From: an uncultured Eubacterium sp.
GTDB taxonomy: Bacteria; Bacillota; Clostridia; Lachnospirales; Lachnospiraceae
Assembly (NCBI GenBank): GCA_905236735.1
Contig: CAJOOU010000143.1
Span: forward strand, 1 to 9,023
Length of the DNA: 9,023 nucleotides
Direction: 5' to 3'
Made by a program: the position numbers and the translations under genes. The notes beneath the pieces are model-generated. The model did not search any database. It was given only the letters and a program-made list of their open reading frames with translations, and was not told the DNA's origin. Positions 1 to 5,565 of this stretch are shown in pieces (position 1 is the stretch's first letter; every line of letters starts with the position of its first letter).

Positions 1-40
1 AAAAAAAAGGCGCAACTACCCATAAGGATAATTACGCCTT
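1..40 (-). terminator. Strong intrinsic terminator
   Basis: Read on the minus strand, positions 38-26 pair with 21-9 across a four-base UUAU loop (25-22). All 13 positions pair, three of them as G-U wobbles, and the arm is followed directly by at least eight U residues (8-1, up to the window edge). Two more A-U pairs (40-39 with 8-7) are possible. On the plus strand the hairpin has no T-run after it, so the signal belongs to minus-strand transcription. It would stop read-through from mnmA and also any transcript from the promoter at 68-96. Confidence 0.85.
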
Positions 41-49
41 CGTAATCAC
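28..49 (-). promoter_or_regulatory. Alternative hairpin, candidate antiterminator
   Basis: On the minus strand AUUACG (46-41) pairs perfectly with CGUAAU (36-31) across an AAGG loop (40-37). The stem can extend to nine pairs (49-41 with 36-28) with two G-U wobbles. Positions 36-28 are also the middle of the 5' arm of the terminator at 1-40, so the two structures exclude each other. That is the layout of an attenuator, but no ligand-binding domain or known riboswitch consensus was recognised, and the pairing may be fortuitous. Confidence 0.35.
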
Positions 50-67
50 ATTATTTACTTGTGTAGT

Positions 68-96
68 ATATTAGCATTTGTTTTTTTTAATGTCAA
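68..96 (-). promoter_or_regulatory. Near-consensus extended -10 promoter, minus strand
   Basis: On the minus strand there is a perfect -35 box TTGACA (96-91), a 17-bp spacer, and a -10 box TAATAT (73-68) preceded by TG one base upstream, an extended -10. The spacer carries an eight-base A-tract. Initiation is expected near 61. It lies downstream of the mnmA stop and points away from mnmA, so it does not serve that operon. Confidence 0.7.
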
Positions 97-148
97 CAGC
101 TATTTGTAAGTTTATGGATATCTGCGGCGGAGCTTTTAGCGCAACGCT

Positions 149-1219
149 TTATTCAATCGTACCACCGCCCAGGACAAGGTCCCCGTCATAAAGCACAACA
201 GCCTGTCCCTTTGCTACTCCTTCCACCGGATCATCAAATACCACTTCAATTCTGCCGCCCGGCATCACCCTTACCTTTGCCGGCTTTTCCTTATGAGCAT
301 ATCTGATTTTGGCATGACACCTTATATCTCCATCAGGCTCTTTTATAGACAGCCAGTTAACATCACAGGCCGTAAGAGTTGTCCTTTCAAGGTCCTTCTT
401 TCTTCCAAGCATGACCTCATTTGTCTCGGCCCTCTTTTCGCAGACATAATATGGCTCACTACTCGATATGCCGAGCCCTTTTCTCTGTCCGACAGTATAT
501 CCGATAATGCCCTTATGCCTACCCAGAACTTCTCCACTGTTAATATCAACAAAGTTGCCCGGCTCGTAAGGGCTGCCCTTTTCTTTTTCCAGAAATCCCA
601 CATAGTCGCCGTCAGGTATAAAGCATATATCCTGACTTTCCTTTTTCTTTGCGTTTACAAACCCTTTTTCCTCTGCGAGTTTTCTTATGGTGGTTTTGTC
701 GTATCCGCCCAGAGGGAAGATGGTGTGCGCGAGCTGATGCTGCGAAAGAGAGTACAGCACATAGCTCTGGTCCTTTGCTCTGTCCCGTCCCTTTTTTAAA
801 AAATACCTTCCGCTCTTTTCATCGTATCCTGCTATTGCATAATGACCTGTTACCACATAGTCATATCCGAGCTCTGTGGCTCTTTCAAAAAAGCGTTCGA
901 ATTTCAGATACCTGTTGCATTCTATACAGGGATTGGGAGTCTGTCCGCTTTCATAGGCATTTATAAAACTGTCTATTACCTTTTCACGAAATTCTCTTTT
1001 AAAATTAAATACCTGAAACGGTATACCGAGATTAAACGCAACAGCTCTGGCATCCTCCACATCATCAAGTGAACAGCATGTTTTTTCCCTCGGGATAAAT
1101 ATATCCTCGTTATCATAGAGCCTCATGGTTGCGCCCATGCACTCATATCCGTTTTCAATCATTAAAGAAGCAGCGACGGAGCTGTCTACTCCGCCGCTCA
1201 TAGCTATCAGTGCTTTCAT
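149..1219 (-). CDS. mnmA: tRNA-specific 2-thiouridylase MnmA
   Basis: This cytoplasmic enzyme thiolates uridine 34 in the wobble position of the Lys, Glu and Gln tRNAs, using ATP to activate the base and a persulfide sulfur relay. The 356-residue protein has the usual family length. The N-terminal PP-loop SGGVDSS (residues 8-14) binds ATP. C98 in NPCIECN and C199 in SQDICFIP match the catalytic Cys pair of the family. TGHYA (124-128), KDQSYVLY (near 149-156) and TVGQRKGLGI (near 242) are further conserved blocks, and the C-terminal part is the usual beta-barrel region. The ATG has GAGG seven bases upstream and starts 10 bases after the preceding gene, so it is the last gene of a five-gene operon. 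Its sulfur donor is not encoded here. Confidence 0.97.
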   Translation of the reverse strand: MKALIAMSGGVDSSVAASLMIENGYECMGATMRLYDNEDIFIPREKTCCSLDDVEDARAVAFNLGIPFQVFNFKREFREKVIDSFINAYESGQTPNPCIECNRYLKFERFFERATELGYDYVVTGHYAIAGYDEKSGRYFLKKGRDRAKDQSYVLYSLSQHQLAHTIFPLGGYDKTTIRKLAEEKGFVNAKKKESQDICFIPDGDYVGFLEKEKGSPYEPGNFVDINSGEVLGRHKGIIGYTVGQRKGLGISSSEPYYVCEKRAETNEVMLGRKKDLERTTLTACDVNWLSIKEPDGDIRCHAKIRYAHKEKPAKVRVMPGGRIEVVFDDPVEGVAKGQAVVLYDGDLVLGGGTIE

Positions 1220-1229
1220 ATAACCTCAT

Positions 1230-2600
1230 CTAACTTAACGCATTTATCTGTTTCTTTGCTTTTTTACCAATTTTTGAAGATGGATATACCTCAATAATCC
1301 CTTCAAAACATTTTTTTGCACTCGCAGTATCCCCGTTTGCCTTATAGCAAAGTCCGAGATAATACAGGGCTCTTCCGCTGGCATAAATACTGTCTTTGCC
1401 CGTTATATCCTCAAGCAGCTCTATGGCTGTCTCGTAGTCCTCATCGCCATACGCTTCTGTTGCCTCCTCATAATCTGACGCTATATCCTCATACAGCACA
1501 TCCGCTAACGCGTTGTACGACTTAAGAGCCGATGAGCTCATACAGGTAAGGTCAATATTTTTAAATGCCGTCTTCGTAGTATAATAATCACTCGAAGTAT
1601 CACTCAAATATGTCTCATACAGGCTTATGAGTGCCTGATATCCGGCCTCCTGCGCCTCCGTATCCGCCGATGCGTTTTCGTAGTTTTCCACCTGGCTTTC
1701 AAGTTCTGCTACCTGCTCCTCCAAAGCGCTCACCGATGCTTCCTTTGCAGTCGCCTGTTTATTAGCCTCCGCAACGGTTTGGGCAGCCTCCGAATTCAGC
1801 CGGCTCCTTATGTCGGGAACAACCAGAAAGTATACGGCAAGAGCGCCTATTACGGCTCCCATAATGACATTAACCATTATACCGGGTATGCCCGAAATCC
1901 TGAGTCTCGGCTGTATTATGGTCTCATTTCCGTTTTTATAGGACACGGCTTCTTTCCTGCTGCGCCCGCGTCTTTTCATCTTTTCCTTGCGCTCAGCCTC
2001 TACCTTTTTCATCAGGCTCCGGGTAATGGGATTGTGTCCGTCAAGCCTCTGAGCCGTCTTTAAGTACTGGCGCGCCTTCTCATAATCCTCGGCCTTTGCA
2101 TACAAAAGTGCCAGAAGCTGATTTGCCTTTATATGCGAAGGCGAAAGTTCAAGCACCTTTTTCAGTTGAAGCACAGCTAAATCATCGCTTCCGCCTGTTG
2201 CATACGAAAGAGCCTGATTGTATTTTTTTATAACATTTTTAATCATTTCCATCTCTGAAAAATCGCCTTCGATGTCAGATAAATATCTTATGGCATCATT
2301 GTCTTCGTTTTTCAGAGCCCTGCTTATTGACCATTCTTCTATAGCCTTTGCATATTCGCCGCTTTCATAATACACCAGTCCGAGGAGATTCCTTGCGTCT
2401 ATGTTGTGTTTGTTTATTCTCAGCGACTTTATAAGTTTTTCTTCCGCATCATACATACATCTTTCCGATGCAGACGAAAGTCCCTCATTATAGAGATGAT
2501 TGGCGCTGGCAATAAGCTTTTTATATATCCTTACATTCTGTCCGCAGGAAGGGCATCTGTCACTGCCGTCTAAAACCTGCCCGCAGCTGAAACATTTCAT
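1230..2600 (-). CDS. Zinc-ribbon / TPR membrane protein
   Basis: A 456-residue protein with a recognisable architecture but no assigned function. An N-terminal zinc ribbon has four cysteines (C3, C6, C16, C19) in two CxxC pairs. TPR-like helical repeats fill about residues 30-200; the segments near 66-97 and 153-186 are clearest. A very basic stretch (207-216) precedes one hydrophobic segment (about 239-262), so the N-terminal part should be cytoplasmic and the rest outside. After the membrane come a coiled coil (about 271-312) and a C-terminal TPR pair (about 380-445). No signal peptide is seen. The ATG has AGGTGG six bases upstream, overlapping the end of the small ORF before it. A scaffold or envelope-associated assembly role is plausible, but this is inference from the repeats. 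Confidence 0.85.
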   Translation of the reverse strand: MKCFSCGQVLDGSDRCPSCGQNVRIYKKLIASANHLYNEGLSSASERCMYDAEEKLIKSLRINKHNIDARNLLGLVYYESGEYAKAIEEWSISRALKNEDNDAIRYLSDIEGDFSEMEMIKNVIKKYNQALSYATGGSDDLAVLQLKKVLELSPSHIKANQLLALLYAKAEDYEKARQYLKTAQRLDGHNPITRSLMKKVEAERKEKMKRRGRSRKEAVSYKNGNETIIQPRLRISGIPGIMVNVIMGAVIGALAVYFLVVPDIRSRLNSEAAQTVAEANKQATAKEASVSALEEQVAELESQVENYENASADTEAQEAGYQALISLYETYLSDTSSDYYTTKTAFKNIDLTCMSSSALKSYNALADVLYEDIASDYEEATEAYGDEDYETAIELLEDITGKDSIYASGRALYYLGLCYKANGDTASAKKCFEGIIEVYPSSKIGKKAKKQINALS

Positions 2601-2610
2601 CTTATGCCAC

Positions 2611-2742
2611 CTACCTGTTACTCATTATGTCTATCATCACATCCGTAAGGTCCGTCAGATCCCTGTTATACACGGCTTCTTCGGCCTCATTAACTTCCTT
2701 GCTCGGTTCAAATTTTTTTATTTCTTCGTCAAAATCTATCAT
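2611..2742 (-). CDS. Conserved-looking small acidic protein, 43 aa
   Basis: A 43-residue reading frame in the only gap of the operon large enough to hold one. Its ATG (2742-2740) lies two bases after the folC stop and is preceded by AAGGCGG five bases upstream. Its TAG stop overlaps the ribosome binding site of the next gene. The product starts MIDFDEEIKKFEPSKEV and ends VMIDIMSNR. It is strongly acidic in the first half, with no cysteine, signal peptide or membrane segment, and looks like one or two short helices. It is not recognised. Its position, start signal and tight coupling on both sides argue that it is translated. The short length is the main reason for doubt. Confidence 0.7.
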   Translation of the reverse strand: MIDFDEEIKKFEPSKEVNEAEEAVYNRDLTDLTDVMIDIMSNR

Positions 2743-2744
2743 AA

Positions 2745-4013
2745 TTACCGCCTTACTATACTTAAAATCTCGCCCGCAAAATACAAAGAACCGGCCGCAA
2801 ACAACGCGTTTCCTTTGCTTCGCATCTTTAAGGCATAGGAAAAAGCCTCGCCTGTATTATCAAAAGTAACCGTGTCATATCCGTATTTTCGGAAGATTGC
2901 CTTTATAATACCTTCATCAAGTGCTCTTTTATCATCTATCCTGCTGATTATGATTTTTTCCCAGATACGGCCCTCTGTGAGTATGGCCGCCATATTATCA
3001 TAATCCTTGTCACTTACCACAGAAAACAAAAGAATGGGTTTCCCGGAAAATTCCATGCCTTTTACGCTGTCCATAAGAGCCCTTATCCCTGAAGGATTGT
3101 GCGCTCCGTCTATGAACACCCCCGGCATGATTTCTTCCATTCTCGCCTGCCAGTGCGTATTTTCTATCCCGTTTTGTATCGCCTCCATAGCTTCTTTGCC
3201 AAATAACAGCCATGCTCCAAATGCCGCAAGAGAAGCATTTTTAGTCTGATACAAAGCCGGTGTGTTTACATAAGTGTCTAAATTATAATACTTTGAACTA
3301 AAGGAAAAATCAATGCCTTTAGCATTTGTTTTTAAAATCTTTATATTTTCACCGGTTATTTCATATGCCACAGAGCCTTCATTCCCGGCCCTGCTTTGAA
3401 TGACTTTGGCCGCCTCTTTATCATCTCCGTCATATACCACCGGCACATTTTTCTTTATGATTCCGGCTTTTTCCGCCGCTATTTTTTGAATGGTATCTCC
3501 CAGCTTATCCGTATGTTCAAGAGAAATCGAAGTAATAATGCAAAGTACCGGGGTTTCTATGGCGTTTGTGGCATCGAGCCTTCCTCCGAGCCCCGTCTCC
3601 ATAACAGCATACTCGGCTCCTGCCTTTTTAAACCTTATCACCGACATAAGAAAAAGCAGTTCAAAAAATGTCGGATGATCCTCGCCTGACTCTTTTACCG
3701 TCTGCATGACATCATTAAAATCGGAGACGAATTCCTCTTTTGTAATCATCTCATCGTCTATTTTAAATCTTTCCCTTATATCCACCAGATGCGGAGATGT
3801 AAACATCCCCACCCTGTATCCGCATTCTCTAAGAATACTGTTTAGATATGCACATACCGAGCCCTTGCCGTTTGAACCGGCCACATGTACTACCCGAAAC
3901 GACTTCTCAGGATGACCAAGCCATCCGAGAAGCCGTTTTGTATACTCTAATCCATGTTTATTTGTAAACTTCGGTATGTCGTAAATATATGACACTACCT
4001 CATCAAAATCCAT
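2745..4013 (-). CDS. folC: Folylpolyglutamate synthase (possibly with dihydrofolate synthase activity)
   Basis: This Mur-ligase-family enzyme adds glutamate to reduced folates with ATP, keeping them in the cell and improving their use as cofactors; many bacterial versions also make dihydrofolate from dihydropteroate. From the chosen start it has 422 residues, the usual size. Key blocks are the P-loop AGSNGKGS (45-52), TSPHL (72-76), METGLGGRLDATN (138-150), SLEHTDKLGDTI (164-175), the EKAGI segment (181-185) and DGAHNP (302-307). The C-terminal ligase domain follows. The frame is open 17 codons further upstream, but that would run 35 bases into fapA. The ATG at 4013 has AGGAAGG six bases upstream and begins just as the family does (MDFDEVVSYI). 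The sequence alone does not settle whether it is bifunctional. Confidence 0.95.
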   Translation of the reverse strand: MDFDEVVSYIYDIPKFTNKHGLEYTKRLLGWLGHPEKSFRVVHVAGSNGKGSVCAYLNSILRECGYRVGMFTSPHLVDIRERFKIDDEMITKEEFVSDFNDVMQTVKESGEDHPTFFELLFLMSVIRFKKAGAEYAVMETGLGGRLDATNAIETPVLCIITSISLEHTDKLGDTIQKIAAEKAGIIKKNVPVVYDGDDKEAAKVIQSRAGNEGSVAYEITGENIKILKTNAKGIDFSFSSKYYNLDTYVNTPALYQTKNASLAAFGAWLLFGKEAMEAIQNGIENTHWQARMEEIMPGVFIDGAHNPSGIRALMDSVKGMEFSGKPILLFSVVSDKDYDNMAAILTEGRIWEKIIISRIDDKRALDEGIIKAIFRKYGYDTVTFDNTGEAFSYALKMRSKGNALFAAGSLYFAGEILSIVRR

Positions 4014-4029
4014 TGCTGTCCTTCCTCGT

Positions 4030-5421
4030 CTATGTTCTGAAAGCCCTGATGCATCCGTCATCATGATTAGGCATATATGTGATTCTCACATCATCCGACT
4101 TTATCTCGGAAACATAATCACACACCATTATCCTTGTACCCGAATATATGGTATCTTTCACAACAATCCTTGCGTTTTTGGCCTTCTTTTCCAATAGTTC
4201 AAGATGTTCAAGTTCCATCCTGTCGGATGAAATATTTGATGTATCCCTTATCTTTACCCTGAGCAGCTGCATCTTTTTGGTTTTTAAATCATCGAAGGTA
4301 GCCAGCTGTGTCTGCTCCTGTTTCTCGATAATCTGTATGCCCTGCTCCACCCTCCTAAGGTTGGATTCCGTCTCTGAAATGCGCTTTCTAATCTCTTCCA
4401 TATGAAGCCGTATCTCCTGGTCTACACCAACCTTTATAAGTGTCTGCACTCCGACGGAATTGCCTATTATATTTGCCTCTATGCTCTCCACGGCTGATGT
4501 GTATCCGCCTATAATCTTACTCCTTGTGCCGTCAAGTATAATGGAACTGTTGCTGATTACCTCCGACTCCATAAAGGTCTCGGCCTGTATCGTGCCTTCC
4601 GCTTCAACCCTTGCAAACTCTATAAATTTGGCTATGAGATTGCCTCTGGTATATATTTCGGCTTTGGAGTTACCTAAAAGACCGCTCTTTAAAATAATAT
4701 CTCCCGCGCATTCAAGATAAGCTCCCTCAACTATACCGTCAACAGTAATAGACCCGGTTGCCTTTATTGATATACCGTCTCTAACCGCGCCGTGTATAAG
4801 CACATCTCCCGAAAAATCTATACATCCGACAGACAGATCCACATCTCCCCTTATCTCGTATACATTGGAGATGACAATTCGTCCGCCCGCCTCTTCTATT
4901 TTACCTGTTATATCTGCCCTGTATTCCTTGCCATCCTCAGAGCGGGAAAATCCCCTGCCCTTAAGTGGGAGCTGCTCTTTGCCTCTTTTGCAGGGCACCG
5001 GCACTCCCCTTACATTTACTCCGTTTTTGCCCGGCAAAGCCGGCACATATTCAGCTATAACATCATCCTTCTCGACAAGAGCTATGGAGTTACAGTTCCA
5101 GTAGTCAACACTTCCGTCATCAAGGATAATCGGTTTATTGTTAAGTTCTCTTTCGTAGTGGTAGATATAGTATCCGTCAACCCCGTCTTCGGGAGGCACA
5201 CCAACTGCGACCCTGCGTTCTATATGGAAGAGTTCACTCCTCACCATTTCACGCACAGCCTCTTCGTTAATGCCGGTATTTATGCCGTTTCTCTCAAGCT
5301 CCTCAAACACATCTGATGCTGTCAGGCTCACCCCCTCCGGTGGTCTGTCAAGCCTGACATATGCTTCCATACCATCGGAACTTATTCTGACCTGTATTGG
5401 TCTGGAAACCTTTTCTGCCAT
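4030..5421 (-). CDS. FapA-like (DUF342) protein
   Basis: A DUF342/FapA family protein of 463 residues from the chosen ATG. The first 180 residues match the FapA N-terminal part. Next comes a long repetitive beta-rich stretch (about 185-330), alternating short strands with glycine/aspartate turns (GDVDLS, GDVLIHG, GSITVDG, GDIILKSG), as expected for a beta-helix. A coiled coil follows (about 334-418), then a short C-terminal beta segment. There is no signal peptide or membrane helix, so it should be cytoplasmic. Members of this family are common in Clostridia; the biochemical role is poorly known, and cell-surface or polymer-forming functions have been suggested. It is the first gene of the operon, ending 16 bases before folC. 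A GTG four codons upstream (5433) is an alternative start, but GGGGAA five bases before the ATG favours 5421. Confidence 0.85.
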   Translation of the reverse strand: MAEKVSRPIQVRISSDGMEAYVRLDRPPEGVSLTASDVFEELERNGINTGINEEAVREMVRSELFHIERRVAVGVPPEDGVDGYYIYHYERELNNKPIILDDGSVDYWNCNSIALVEKDDVIAEYVPALPGKNGVNVRGVPVPCKRGKEQLPLKGRGFSRSEDGKEYRADITGKIEEAGGRIVISNVYEIRGDVDLSVGCIDFSGDVLIHGAVRDGISIKATGSITVDGIVEGAYLECAGDIILKSGLLGNSKAEIYTRGNLIAKFIEFARVEAEGTIQAETFMESEVISNSSIILDGTRSKIIGGYTSAVESIEANIIGNSVGVQTLIKVGVDQEIRLHMEEIRKRISETESNLRRVEQGIQIIEKQEQTQLATFDDLKTKKMQLLRVKIRDTSNISSDRMELEHLELLEKKAKNARIVVKDTIYSGTRIMVCDYVSEIKSDDVRITYMPNHDDGCIRAFRT

Positions 5422-5473
5422 ATCATTCCCCACTACTCAAAAACATAACACGCTATAAAAAGCCATTTTTTCC

Positions 5474-5502
5474 ATTTTATCATAAGTTGTCTGTCTTTTC
5501 AA
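5474..5502 (-). promoter_or_regulatory. Sigma-A promoter of the fapA-folC-mnmA operon
   Basis: On the minus strand TTGAAA (5502-5497) and TAAAAT (5479-5474) are separated by 17 bp, in the AT-rich gap between the valS terminator and fapA. Initiation is expected near 5467, giving a leader of about 45 nucleotides. No later gene of the run has room for a separate promoter in front of it, so this one probably serves all five genes. Confidence 0.65.
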
Positions 5503-5529
5503 TCATCTTGCAAAATTTGAATATATATA

Positions 5530-5561
5530 TTTAGGAAACGCCTCCCTCTGCGTTTCCTAAA
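5530..5561 (-). terminator. valS terminator hairpin
   Basis: A perfect 12-bp inverted repeat (5530-5541 with 5550-5561, arm TTTAGGAAACGC) with an eight-base loop, starting four bases after the valS stop codon. On the minus strand it is followed by alternating AU rather than a U-run, so it may be leaky, or may act mainly as a 3' end stabiliser. The fapA promoter begins 28 bases further on, so some valS read-through into that operon is possible. Confidence 0.65.
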
Positions 5562-5565
5562 CATT

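Larger units (their letters stand above)
1..61 (-). ncRNA. Putative short RNA or attenuated leader
   Basis: This is the transcript expected between the promoter at 68-96 (initiation near 61) and the terminator ending at the window edge, about 60 nucleotides. It contains no convincing reading frame: the first AUG (53-51 on the minus strand) is followed at once by UGA. It could be a small RNA, or the leader of a gene lying just beyond position 1. Its existence is inferred only from the promoter-terminator pair. Confidence 0.3.

Noticed and set aside
1..61. Known small riboswitch (preQ1, fluoride, mini-ykkC type)
   Set aside because: The conserved loops and pseudoknot segments of these classes were not found; only two alternative hairpins are visible.
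293..966. Long plus-strand open frames opposite mnmA
   Set aside because: They are antisense shadows of a clear conserved gene, with no ribosome binding sites or recognisable domains.
4014..4064. Longer folC with 17 extra N-terminal residues
   Set aside because: It would overlap fapA by 35 bases, the extra residues do not look like the family, and the ATG at 4013 has a strong ribosome binding site at the right distance.
5422..5433. GTG start four codons upstream for the FapA-like gene
   Set aside because: The ATG at 5421 has the better placed G-rich ribosome binding site. The GTG stays possible but is less likely.
5423..5446. Seven-residue upstream ORF (MFLSSGE) ahead of the FapA-like gene
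   Set aside because: It ends one base before the ATG, which looks like coupling, but it has no ribosome binding site and such short frames are expected by chance.
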